NCBI RefSeq assembly: GCF_900602065.1
Contig: NZ_UWFN01000285.1
Coordinates: 372,001 to 436,000, forward strand
DNA from: Pseudomonas viridiflava
GTDB taxonomy: Bacteria; Pseudomonadota; Gammaproteobacteria; Pseudomonadales; Pseudomonadaceae
Direction of reading: 5' to 3'
Length of the DNA stretch: 64,000 nucleotides
Shown: piece by piece, positions 45,026 to 54,178 of the stretch
Numbering within the stretch: position 1 is the first letter of the stretch
How the letters are laid out: the number at the start of each line of letters is the position of its first letter
The notes under the pieces: model-generated
Seen by the model: the letters and a program-made list of their open reading frames with translations, nothing else
Database searches by the model: none
Told to the model about the DNA's origin: nothing
Position numbers and translations under genes: made by a program

Positions 45026-47189
45026 TAAACTCGCCTTGCTGTAAGCGATGGAGTCGGGAATAGTGACCAGCTTGATGAGTTAACAGCTCCGTGTGCGTTC
45101 CTTGCTCGACAATCTGTCCCCGATCCACAACTACAATGCGACTTGCATCACGCACCGCTGAAAGCCTATGGGCGATGATAATCACAGTGCGCCCCTTACA
45201 AATGGCTTGCATATTGTGTTGTATAATGCGTTCAGATTCGTAGTCCAAGGCACTGGTAGCCTCGTCAAAAATCAGGATACGCGGATTCCCCATTAAGGCT
45301 CGCGCAATAGCTATACGCTGGCGCTGGCCACCAGATAACGACGCTCCATGCTCGCCAACTACTGTGTCGTAGCCTTCTGGTAACTCCAGAATGAAATCGT
45401 GTGCCCCGGCTAAACTCGCCATGCGCATCACAGTTTCTAGTGGTGCCCCCGCATCGCTCAGGGAGATATTTTCACGGATGGTGCGATTGAATAACATGTT
45501 GTCTTGCAATACGACACCGATCTGGCGGCGTAATGACGATACGTCAGCCAATGCTAGATCCATACCATCCACTAGAATACGACCTCGTTCTGGGACGTGG
45601 AGCCGCTGGAGCAGACGAGTAAGAGTGCTTTTGCCAGAACCAGAGCGCCCTACCACGCCAATCACTTGCCCTGGCGTGATGGATAAATTAATACCTCGCA
45701 AGATCTCAGATCCATCGGGACGATAGCGAAAATGTACTTGCTCAAATTCGATACGCCCTTTAAGTGGAGGCATGGAACTACGAGGAGCTTGGGATATTTC
45801 AGTTTTAGTGTTTAGGATATCCGCCAACCGCTGTACTGAGACTCCCGTTTGCTGGAAATTTGTCCACAATTGAGCTAGGCGCATAATAGGTTGAGCAACT
45901 CGCCCCGCTAACATATTGAAAGCAATTAGTTGACCTACTGAAAGCTGCCCTTCAATAACCAACCGAGCACCGACCCATAGAGTTGCGACGGTAACCAGCT
46001 TACCAATAAGCGATACACTTTCATTAGCCAGCATAGATAAATTTTGAGTCTTAAAATTCGCGGAAATATAACCTGACAGTTGGTTATCCCATTTACGTAT
46101 AATCTGCGGCTCCACAGCCATAGATTTCAGTGTGTCGATTCCATTTACGGTTTCCACTAGGAATGCTTGGTTCTCGGCGCCGCGTGCAAAACTTTCGTTT
46201 AGTCGCTCACGGAGAACTGGAGTAATTAGAACTGATACCAATATGTACAGTGGTAGCGACGATACGACGATAAGAGTCAGCCATCCGCTGTAGTAGAACA
46301 TTACCGCAATGAATACTGTTGAGAACAGTATATCCATTATTAAGGTTATAGCATTGCCAGTAAGGAAATTTCGAATGTTTTCAAGCTCACGAACTCTTGC
46401 CACTGAGTCACCCACACGACGAGCATGAAAGTATGGCAGAGGCAAGGTTATTAGATGTCGAAATAACTTAGATCCCAGCTCTACGTCAATGCGACTGGCC
46501 GTATGGGCAAACACATACGTACGCAGCCCTGAAAGGGCAGACTCGAATATCATCACTCCAGCGAGGCCGATTGCGATAACGTCTAGAGTGGTAAGGCCGT
46601 GATGAACAAGCACCTTATCCATTACAACCTGGAAGAATAAAGGTGTAATTAGCGAGAAGATTTGTAGGACGAGGGAGACTATCATCACCTCCCCTAGCAA
46701 TCTCCTATACTTTATAATGGCTGGAATAAACCAAGTGAAATCGAATCGCGAGGACTCTCCTCCCACCTTCGTCTCTGAACGGAAGAGCAATAGCTGGCCG
46801 TTCCAACGATCTTCTAGTGCTTGCAGGGTAATGACTTCAGGACGTTGTACGAGGGGGTCATGGATCAGCGCTTTTCCTTGGTCTAGTCGCGCGATTATAA
46901 AAAATTTGCCATTCTTGTCAGCTACAACTGCTGGAAGCGGGGTACGACTAAGCCTTGCAACCGTGACCGTGGCCGCTTTAGCTTTCAACCCGAGCTTTCG
47001 GGCCGCTATTAACAAGTTCTCCTGCGACATGAGTTCGTTAGGAATGCCAAACTCGTGAGCAAGCTGCTCCGGCGATGCTGCGATCTGATGAAAACGGGCC
47101 ACTATGACCAGCGAAGCTAGGCCGGTGTCAATGCACTGAGATTTTTTAGGCAGGTGCGCGCCCATTGTCGATTCATTCATAGCGAGCAT
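45018..47189 (-). CDS. HlyB-like type I secretion ABC transporter
   Basis: Inner-membrane exporter of about 723 residues. The N-terminal C39-like domain is degenerate: the peptidase cysteine position reads DTGLASLVIVARFH, so it should recognise but not cleave its substrate, as in HlyB. Six membrane helices follow (about 160-440). The ATPase has Walker A GVVGRSGSGKSTLTRLLQRL, signature LSGGQRQRIAIARAL, Walker B RILIFDEATSALD and H-loop IIIAHRLS. The start is uncertain: ATG at 47189 was chosen over TTG 47204; ATG 47180 is also possible. Confidence 0.93.
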   Translation of the reverse strand: MLAMNESTMGAHLPKKSQCIDTGLASLVIVARFHQIAASPEQLAHEFGIPNELMSQENLLIAARKLGLKAKAATVTVARLSRTPLPAVVADKNGKFFIIARLDQGKALIHDPLVQRPEVITLQALEDRWNGQLLLFRSETKVGGESSRFDFTWFIPAIIKYRRLLGEVMIVSLVLQIFSLITPLFFQVVMDKVLVHHGLTTLDVIAIGLAGVMIFESALSGLRTYVFAHTASRIDVELGSKLFRHLITLPLPYFHARRVGDSVARVRELENIRNFLTGNAITLIMDILFSTVFIAVMFYYSGWLTLIVVSSLPLYILVSVLITPVLRERLNESFARGAENQAFLVETVNGIDTLKSMAVEPQIIRKWDNQLSGYISANFKTQNLSMLANESVSLIGKLVTVATLWVGARLVIEGQLSVGQLIAFNMLAGRVAQPIMRLAQLWTNFQQTGVSVQRLADILNTKTEISQAPRSSMPPLKGRIEFEQVHFRYRPDGSEILRGINLSITPGQVIGVVGRSGSGKSTLTRLLQRLHVPERGRILVDGMDLALADVSSLRRQIGVVLQDNMLFNRTIRENISLSDAGAPLETVMRMASLAGAHDFILELPEGYDTVVGEHGASLSGGQRQRIAIARALMGNPRILIFDEATSALDYESERIIQHNMQAICKGRTVIIIAHRLSAVRDASRIVVVDRGQIVEQGTHTELLTHQAGHYSRLHRLQQGEFNV

Positions 47190-47308
47190 CTTGTTGAGGG
47201 ACAAGGCGCGAAATGCGCCAAATAGTGGCTATTGGACACTACTATTTAACACATTTTTTCTTAAAGAACACTCAGCTGAAACGCTTTTCTGCTTCCGATG
47301 TGGAGAAT

Positions 47309-48718
47309 TTAGAAACCTGAAGGTAAAAAGTCTCGTGTGGGGTCGTAGTCCTGCGTCAGATAGGTAGCGAGGATCTTCAGGTCTCCTGGATTTAGCGTTC
47401 CAGCTGCTTGCTTAAGTGTCAGATTATCCAGGATGTAGTCATAGCGCGCGTCGTTATAGTCGCGCACTGCTGCGTATAATTGTCGCTGGGCGTTTAGCAC
47501 ATCGGCGATATTACGCGACCCAACATCCACACCGACCTGGTTAGCCTCCACAGACTTCTGGCCGGAAATTATACTTTGTCGGCGAGCATTAATTTGTTCC
47601 ATGTCGGCGTTAATGCCACGAAAGGCATTGCGTGTGGTCAAAACCACTTCACGGCGACGATCTTCTTGCTCATCTTGACTTTGGGAAAGACGCTCAGAGG
47701 CCTCTTTTATCTGAGAGCTAGTCATCCCCCCTGAGTACAGGGGAATACTGAGTTCAACACCGATGCTGCTTTGCGCTACACTTGATCGAAACCCGTTACG
47801 ACCGAAGTCAGTTGGATTGCTGTAACCAAAGCTATCATTATCCCCCTTGCGATAAGAAGCCACAACGTCAAGGGTAGGTGCATGTCCAGCTTTACGCTGA
47901 TGCAAAGTTTGCTCCGCGGAGTTCACCGCTTCCTCTGCGGCTTGAAGCGCTAAGTTCTGTTTGATGGCGGTATCAACCCACATGTTAGCGTCGTTAGGTA
48001 TAGGAGCTTCTATTGGTAGCTGGTGCCCTATACCCGCAATGGACGTGTAATTACGCTGAGTCAAACGCGTCAATGCCTCATATGCATCGTCCAATTTTCG
48101 TTGCGTCTGTTGTCGATTGGCGCGAGCATTGTCGTAAGCGGCTTGAGCATCATAAACATCGGTAATGCTCGACGCGCCGTCCTCCAGCCGCCCCTGAGCT
48201 TGATCCCTCTGACGCAGCAATGCAGCTTCCTCAGCTTGAGCAGCGGAGTAAGCATCCAATTGACGAAGGGTTTCAAAATAGGCCTGGGCTGCTGTCAATA
48301 CTAATGCTTGCTCTTTTGCAGATAGTTCTAGTGAGGCCTGGTTCACACTAGCCTGCGCTGCTCGAAATTGAAACCAACGATCAACCCGAAACAACGGCTG
48401 GCTTAAATTCGCACGAAAGGTTGTGCCGCTTCTGTCGCGACTTAAGGAGGGTTCATCACGTTCTAAAGTTGTCAGTTCAGTTGTCGCTCCAGCAGTCAGG
48501 TTTGGCAACAAACCTGACTGCGCTTGCGGTATTGCTTCGCGCTGAGCTTGATACGCATGACGTGCCGCCGATAATTTTGAATCATTTTCCACTGCCGCGC
48601 GGTAGACAGCTAGAAGATCTGCATTTTCCTGTAACCCCCCATCGCGAGCAAAGGTTAATCCACTGCATATAGACACGCTACCGATAATCAGAAAGCCAAA
48701 GACAATAGTTGAAGGCAT
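47309..48718 (-). CDS. TolC-family outer-membrane channel
   Basis: Outer-membrane efflux protein of 469 residues, the exit duct of the type I system. The ATG at 48718 has GGAA upstream and begins a signal peptide (MPSTIVFGFLIIGSVSICSG); a GTG 39 bases earlier is rejected. Typical duplicated TolC helices are visible (LLAVYRAAVENDSKLSAARH, QPLFRVDRWFQFRAAQASVN and VGVDVGSRNIADVLNAQRQL). It is first of the operon tolC-hlyB-hlyD-small protein-RTX. Confidence 0.93.
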   Translation of the reverse strand: MPSTIVFGFLIIGSVSICSGLTFARDGGLQENADLLAVYRAAVENDSKLSAARHAYQAQREAIPQAQSGLLPNLTAGATTELTTLERDEPSLSRDRSGTTFRANLSQPLFRVDRWFQFRAAQASVNQASLELSAKEQALVLTAAQAYFETLRQLDAYSAAQAEEAALLRQRDQAQGRLEDGASSITDVYDAQAAYDNARANRQQTQRKLDDAYEALTRLTQRNYTSIAGIGHQLPIEAPIPNDANMWVDTAIKQNLALQAAEEAVNSAEQTLHQRKAGHAPTLDVVASYRKGDNDSFGYSNPTDFGRNGFRSSVAQSSIGVELSIPLYSGGMTSSQIKEASERLSQSQDEQEDRRREVVLTTRNAFRGINADMEQINARRQSIISGQKSVEANQVGVDVGSRNIADVLNAQRQLYAAVRDYNDARYDYILDNLTLKQAAGTLNPGDLKILATYLTQDYDPTRDFLPSGF

Positions 48719-48984
48719 CAACGTTCCATATAATTGCAAGTTATTAGCATCCAACACAATTAGTTTTTTAGGTATTCGGCGGCGACTGGTAAAGCTTTAG
48801 TGACGCTATTTCCGATGCGATCCCGGTAAGCAATGTTTTAGAGCTCTTTTTGATTCTAGGGTAGCTGGACCATTTCGAGATTGACAGAGTGGGGATTCGC
48901 CAGTCCGACGTTCGCTACAGATAATAATCGCCCAGACGGAGCGAGGCGACTCTACCCGAGCGGGACGTAAGATATCGATACCGG

Positions 48985-49283
48985 CTAAAGGAAGTAGGGA
49001 TCTACGTCACGCTCTTCGCGGTGGGCCATTCGGTAACGTTGCTGTTTGGCGTGCTGACGGACATCAGCGTCAGCTCCTATGTCATCGACGCCATCATCGG
49101 TTTTTCCGTGGTGTAAAAGGCGCTCGATAACCTGGGGGCGCTCCAGCGCTGGTTCGGTTATCAGCCCAATACCAAGCTGGCCACCTTGATCTTCGGATTA
49201 TTGCACGGCTTTGGCTTGGAAGCGAAGATTCAGGAATTCGAAATCTCGGCAGACGGGCTGATTCCCAACCTGCTGGCATAACG
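48985..49283 (+). pseudogene. HupE/UreJ-family protein remnant
   Basis: The plus frame reads KEVGIYVTLFAVGHSVTLLF, GVLTDISVSSYVIDAIIGFS, VV, stop (TAA at 49114-49116), KALDNLGALQRWFGYQPNTK and LATLIFGLLHGFGLEAKIQE to NLLA. This is the HupE/UreJ_2 membrane family. The internal stop stands where relatives have tyrosine. After NLLA a small deletion shifts the frame, but NVGVEIGQL still follows up to about 49306. Both ends are missing. Confidence 0.75.
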
Positions 49284-49299
49284 TGGGAGTTGAAATAGG

Positions 49300-49512
49300 T
49301 CAGTTATGGCCCTGTTCCATCCGCCCCGACTTGGCGATCGCCTGTCCGCAGGTGTTGTCTTTAGTACAAAGGCGGCCAAAGTTGGTCGGATGAGTCTTGT
49401 CGCCAGCGACTTTGACCACGACTTTGACCACGACTTTGTCCTGGACCTGCACGATGATGCCGCAACCAACACCACAATAGGGACAAACACTGCGTCCAGT
49501 TTTGCTGCTCAT
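49300..49512 (-). pseudogene. nasA: NasA (assimilatory nitrate reductase) N-terminal remnant
   Basis: The minus frame from ATG 49512 (ribosome site GAGGG) reads MSSKTGRSVCPYCGVGCGII, then PTNFGRLCTKDNTCGQAIAK and SGRMEQGHN. This is the 4Fe-4S head of a molybdopterin oxidoreductase, best matching NasA. About 70 of some 900 residues remain. An in-frame 12-bp tandem duplication (gactttgaccac, 49408-49431) adds an extra VVKV unit. The fragment joins the hupE-like remnant tail to tail at about 49306. Confidence 0.72.
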
Positions 49513-49557
49513 TTTTGCCCTCGAATCTCTCGTCAGCACCTGAAAGTTCCGTAAACG

Positions 49558-49609
49558 AAAAAGCGCCATGTCGCCCTCCCGTCGAAACGGGGGGCCACAC
49601 GGCGCTTTT
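49558..49609. terminator. bidirectional terminator-like hairpin
   Basis: Stem aaaagcgcc ... ggcgctttt with an inner GC-rich stem around a cgaa loop, and A and T runs on the two sides. It lies just upstream of the nasA remnant's start and was probably carried along from the original locus. Confidence 0.65.
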
Positions 49610-50026
49610 GTCGTAAATGTGCAATCAGCGTTGACTGCTTTGTTTCACTACAGCAAGTCGTGGGCCAAGTGTTTTTACATGCCGTTTTAAGTCTGTACAA
49701 CACAGTTGACATAGCTATCTGGTGGATCAGATATTTATCGAGAGAATCAGGAGACGGTGCAGGAAACCGCTACATACCATCTATATAGAGTTATGCGCCA
49801 TGCATCGCACCAAAGCAGAGCAACAGAGAATGGCCTGCTAGTTAGCTATAGCATTTCCAACACTCACCATCCTGAGGGGACAGCCTGTCAATTGCACAGT
49901 GAATGCATCAAGCTCGCTCGAATGGGGACGTGACGATGACCTGTCACGCAAGAACTTCTCATCTGCTCACGGCGTACCACACGCCCAATGCTGGTTTTAA
50001 GAATGATCGAAGCGGTACTACAACAT
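49610..50026. other. gap before the SIR2 gene
   Basis: No gene or remnant recognised. It presumably holds the promoter of the SIR2 gene; the ribosome site GGAGGT is at 50027-50032. Confidence 0.5.
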
Positions 50027-50039
50027 GGAGGTCTAACTC

Positions 50040-53000
50040 TTGAGCATTCGTTTTTCTGCCGAAGGCCCTGCATTTCCTGAAACACTGGTAGACGCTTTAC
50101 TTGCCGGGGAGGTTGTCTTTTTGTGCGGGGCAGGTGTAAGCGCGCCACAACTGCCAGGCTTTGGCGATTTAGTCCAACAATGCTTTGACCGACTTAATCT
50201 GGAGCAGAGTGTGTCTGAGCTTGCATCTTCGAAAGCTGGCCGCTTCGAAGAGGTACTAGGTTCTCTGAGCCGTCGAATCGTCAATCCAAGGGATATGACG
50301 CGCGCATTGGTTAATATCCTGCAGGCACCTACGCCCCCCGATTTCACTAATCACAACACGATCTTGCGATTATCACGAGACCTCGATAATCATCCGTTGA
50401 TAGTCACTACCAACTTCGACACGATGCTTGAAAAAGCACTTCATAGCGCTGATGGCGTCGTAAACATTCAGGAGCTTAGCTTTGCTGGGCAGGATCTCCC
50501 TGCTCCAGGTAGCGCTGACTTTCGTGGAATCATCCACCTCCATGGACGTATTGCCGACGATACGGTCGGGCTGCACCAGACGCCCCTCGTAGTAACAAGT
50601 GCTGACTATGGCGACGCCTACATGCGATCAGGATGGGCTTCGCGCTTTCTGTTTGACCTTTGTCGCTGCAAAACGGTTGTCCTAGTGGGGTATAGCGCAG
50701 GCGACGCGCCAGTACGCTATTTTCTCAACGTCTTGGAGGCAGACCGCGAACGTTTTCCGGACTTGCGCCCCGTTTATGCTTTAGACGCGATTGAAGCCCG
50801 AGACGGTTCGGATGCGCGCTGGGAAGCGCTAGCTGTAGAACCGATAGGCTACGAAAAGACTGTGGACTCTGTGACAGGTCGCCGCGGTCATCGAGCGCTA
50901 TGGGACGACCTGGCCCAATTGGCAGAGCTGGTAGAGCGCCCCCGTTCGACCAGGCAGACGTGGGCAACGGCAATTCTTTCCCAACCTTACGCATCCATGT
51001 CCCCAGCAGAGCTCGACAAGGTTTGCTGGCTTTTCATTGGTAAAAATGATCTGTCATCTATTGCGATCACCTCAATTAAAGACTCTGCATGGATCGACTT
51101 TTTCCTTGCACGGAAGCTTTGGAGCGAAGATCAAGCACCGTGGATACTGGCCGCGTGGCTTGCTCTGGACCTCGAGTCTCGAGATAGATACTCGCTAGCT
51201 CTCAAATGGATGAAGAAGATCGGCAAGGCGCTCGCAATCGCATTAGCCAATCGTGTAGATCACGTAAACGAATTGTCTGATCTCTGGACGCGCGCGTGGC
51301 TCCTCCTGGTATCTAATCCGTCGTGTACTGATCGTATGGAGTCAGAACTCCAAATCTACAGCCTGCAAAAGAGGCTCGGTGGCGCGGTCGTTCTTCATTC
51401 AGACCTTCTCGCAGCAGTTGATTTAATTACCCCTGTGCTAACCCTAGATGGAGCACGAACATTCCGGCCAGGCCAGGAAAAAGCCGAGGAGCCTGAACTA
51501 ATCACGGATCTGATTCGACCCAGCTTTGACCTGCGAGATTCTGGCGGCGCTGCTGAGTTGGTAGATGCTTTGTTGACGCATTCACAGCCGGCGCTGTTAA
51601 TGAAGTTAGCGACCGCAAAGCTACGGGATCTGGTCGCCTCATCCGTCGATTGCGGAGCGCTTGAAACCGAATATGACATCAATGATTCCGCTGTTCCTTC
51701 GGTGGAACCTCACATGCAGAATGAGCATCATGATGGGCCGATGCTCCTCGTTAAGTTGATCGCGGGTCTTTTGCCCAAGGTTGCCGAAACGGATCGAGAT
51801 GCAGTTCGGCAGATTGTTGATGAGTGGCGGTATGTACCAGGCATGTTAGCCATACGACTATGGCTTCATGCGCATCGTAATGCAGCTATCTATTCAGCAG
51901 ATGAAGCCATTCGTGGTATCAACGCTCTGCCACTTACCCAGTTTTGGCAGGTGAAACGTGAACTTCTTCTGTTGATGCGAGAACGCCTTGCTGATGCCAG
52001 TAAAGTGTTGGCCTTAGAGCTTGAGATGCGGGTGCTAACTGAGGGCGAAATGTTCTTTGCACGCTACACCATCGACAGTGGCCAAACCGATTGGAGAGGC
52101 CATGCTCGTGACTCAGACGTATGGCTTCGCCTGAAGATGTTCGAGGCTGCAGGAGCCTTGTCCGACGCAGGAGCCAAGGAACTCTACGCAATAATGTTGC
52201 GTCGCGATTACCTAGATCGCGAGGTGGAAGAGCGAGATTTCTTTAGATATTACTCAAGCGGTGTCCGAACCATCATTGGTGATGCTCAGCCGATCATGGC
52301 CGCTGATAGCGAGCAACGTCTCGAAATCGCGCAAGCAGTCATGCAAAGTTTCGACATCGAGAAAAGAATGGGCTGGAGTGCCTACTGTGGTGATGATCCC
52401 GAGGGCGCATTCGACACACTTAAAAACGCTCCACTTGAGGAAGTGAATGCACCGTTGTGGAACGACCTGATAAGCGCTTTGACATTTCCCCCAAGTACCA
52501 ACGCCGAGACGACCTCAGAACTCATGGTTCGAGTTTTTCAACGCATGGAGCATGCCGAATCAGGATTTCTTGCCCTAGTCATCGAACGCTTGGCAACCCT
52601 TTATACATTCGTTCCTCGGCAAACCAGTATTGATTTATCAACATGGTGGCAAAGGTTATTTGCAATAGCTGTAGACCAGGATTTAGAACCTCTCGAAGAG
52701 GGGGGCCGACTGTATGAACGAGCTATCAACTCAAGCGCGGGCAGATTAGCTGGAGCCTTACTCTTCGATATCGAGGCAGCCCGACAAACGCTCGGTGCGA
52801 TTAGCGAGAACCATCTCAGGGCAATGGTTATTGCTGCTCGCGCAGAAGGAAGGCAAGGTACGTTTGCACGAGCAATTTTTGTCAACTCGCTCGCATTTGT
52901 ACTAAGCGTGGCGAACGATGAAATTTGTACTTCCCTTGACGCTACCCTTGGCGAAGCAACGGTTACGGGCCGTGGTTTACGAGCAGTATTGGTAAACCAA

Positions 53001-53651
53001 CGGCGTACATCTATCTCTGTCTCGAGACGGTTCTCCGCTCACATTTTAAGGGGGTTGTTAGAGGTTGGCGCATCGAATCACGACACCACAGCCGCAGCAG
53101 CAAAAATTATGACTCCTGCATTGTCAATCATTCGTGAAGAACTCGATGTTTCCGCCTGTGGCATCACCCTTACAGATGTAGCTAACACACTTCGCAACTG
53201 TTCAGCGGCATTACGAGAAGGCGTTGTTGAGCTACTTGCCCTGTGGGTTACAGACATTGAAGGTGGTCCGGCAGAAGCATGGCGTACAAATATCGGCCCC
53301 CTCCTTGAAAGAGTATGGCCGCGAGAGCGCGTGCTGCGTGAAAGCACGTTGACCCGCCATTTCACTAATCTGGTAATAATGTCAGGAGAAGCTTTCCCCG
53401 AAGCACTTTCTCAGTTACTCCCCTACATCACGCAGGTTCAAGAGCGAGAAAGAATACCTGCCCTAGAGCGATCAAAATGCCCGGAGAGTTTTCCTCGCGA
53501 AACCCTGACCCTGCTATGGCGCCTCTATGGTCCGGGGAGCACTCACAATCTCTATGGTATTCACAAAATCTTGGAGCGTTTGATCGCAGTACAGCCGACG
53601 ATTGAGTTCGATAGACGTCTTCAGTCTCTGCATTTTAGGGCCGATAGATGA
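50040..53651 (+). CDS. large SIR2-domain protein, probable antiphage NADase
   Basis: A 1203-residue protein with an N-terminal SIR2_2-type domain (about 15-300): NAD-binding FLCGAGVS (residues 27-34), VTTNFDTMLEKAL (N125, D127), HLHGR with catalytic H168, and VVLVGYSAGDAPVRYFLNVL. SIR2 domains of this type in large bacterial proteins deplete NAD and abort infection. The remaining 900 residues are helical and repeat-like, probably a sensor, with no domain I can name. The TTG start is supported by GGAGGT seven bases upstream. It stands alone, with no partner in the same direction, resembling single-gene SIR2 defence systems such as DSR; membership of a known subtype is not established. Confidence 0.85.
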   Translation: MSIRFSAEGPAFPETLVDALLAGEVVFLCGAGVSAPQLPGFGDLVQQCFDRLNLEQSVSELASSKAGRFEEVLGSLSRRIVNPRDMTRALVNILQAPTPPDFTNHNTILRLSRDLDNHPLIVTTNFDTMLEKALHSADGVVNIQELSFAGQDLPAPGSADFRGIIHLHGRIADDTVGLHQTPLVVTSADYGDAYMRSGWASRFLFDLCRCKTVVLVGYSAGDAPVRYFLNVLEADRERFPDLRPVYALDAIEARDGSDARWEALAVEPIGYEKTVDSVTGRRGHRALWDDLAQLAELVERPRSTRQTWATAILSQPYASMSPAELDKVCWLFIGKNDLSSIAITSIKDSAWIDFFLARKLWSEDQAPWILAAWLALDLESRDRYSLALKWMKKIGKALAIALANRVDHVNELSDLWTRAWLLLVSNPSCTDRMESELQIYSLQKRLGGAVVLHSDLLAAVDLITPVLTLDGARTFRPGQEKAEEPELITDLIRPSFDLRDSGGAAELVDALLTHSQPALLMKLATAKLRDLVASSVDCGALETEYDINDSAVPSVEPHMQNEHHDGPMLLVKLIAGLLPKVAETDRDAVRQIVDEWRYVPGMLAIRLWLHAHRNAAIYSADEAIRGINALPLTQFWQVKRELLLLMRERLADASKVLALELEMRVLTEGEMFFARYTIDSGQTDWRGHARDSDVWLRLKMFEAAGALSDAGAKELYAIMLRRDYLDREVEERDFFRYYSSGVRTIIGDAQPIMAADSEQRLEIAQAVMQSFDIEKRMGWSAYCGDDPEGAFDTLKNAPLEEVNAPLWNDLISALTFPPSTNAETTSELMVRVFQRMEHAESGFLALVIERLATLYTFVPRQTSIDLSTWWQRLFAIAVDQDLEPLEEGGRLYERAINSSAGRLAGALLFDIEAARQTLGAISENHLRAMVIAARAEGRQGTFARAIFVNSLAFVLSVANDEICTSLDATLGEATVTGRGLRAVLVNQRRTSISVSRRFSAHILRGLLEVGASNHDTTAAAAKIMTPALSIIREELDVSACGITLTDVANTLRNCSAALREGVVELLALWVTDIEGGPAEAWRTNIGPLLERVWPRERVLRESTLTRHFTNLVIMSGEAFPEALSQLLPYITQVQERERIPALERSKCPESFPRETLTLLWRLYGPGSTHNLYGIHKILERLIAVQPTIEFDRRLQSLHFRADR

Positions 53652-53671
53652 ATAGCGCTAAGGAGTGAGAC

Positions 53672-53704
53672 GGGGGGGCATGCCTATTTCTGAATAGCAT
53701 GCCT
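53672..53704 (+). terminator. hairpin after the SIR2 gene
   Basis: ggcatgcctatt / aatagcatgcc form a stem with one bulged base about 30 bases after the stop codon. ggggggcatgc recurs near 53731. Confidence 0.35.
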
Positions 53705-54178
53705 AGATTACAGCCGGGTTGGGGGGCATGCATCCTCACCCCTGATCAGAACCAGATACTGTCCCAGCTTATCGATCCGTCACCATTAAAGTGCTGAACG
53801 CACTCCAAGATCATTTGTGACGCTGCAATTCCACCTGACGCTTTTTCGCAAACCGGCTTGCCGCTTCGCCAACTCGACGGCTAACCCAGCCAGTTTCGCC
53901 TCACCGCAAGCAGTCGCTCAGTTGCCCACGCTGGGCTTTGATGGTAAGCGTCTGCCAAAGTCACCTTGTATGACTCAGAACGGTATAAGCAGTCCTTCAG
54001 AAAGCCGTAGGACGGCTGATAATCCATGGCCTGACCTCATCCGGCGTCATGAAAAGCCTCGTTTATCGCGTTGAGCAAAGTAGCCCTTATAGGCGCGTCA
54101 CCCTCTCACCTACCAATCCTCAAATACCCGAAAGTCATTCTCTCGGGCATTTGAGCATCCGGTAAAAAAACTTGTAAC
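53705..54178. other. gap between the SIR2 gene and the NIT chemoreceptor
   Basis: No intact gene is recognised. A hairpin ctcgggcatttgagc-like stretch near 54130 could end the chemoreceptor transcript. Confidence 0.4.

Noticed and set aside
53817..54074. An 85-codon open frame downstream of the SIR2 gene
   Set aside because: No ribosome site, no family resemblance, and composition unlike neighbouring genes.
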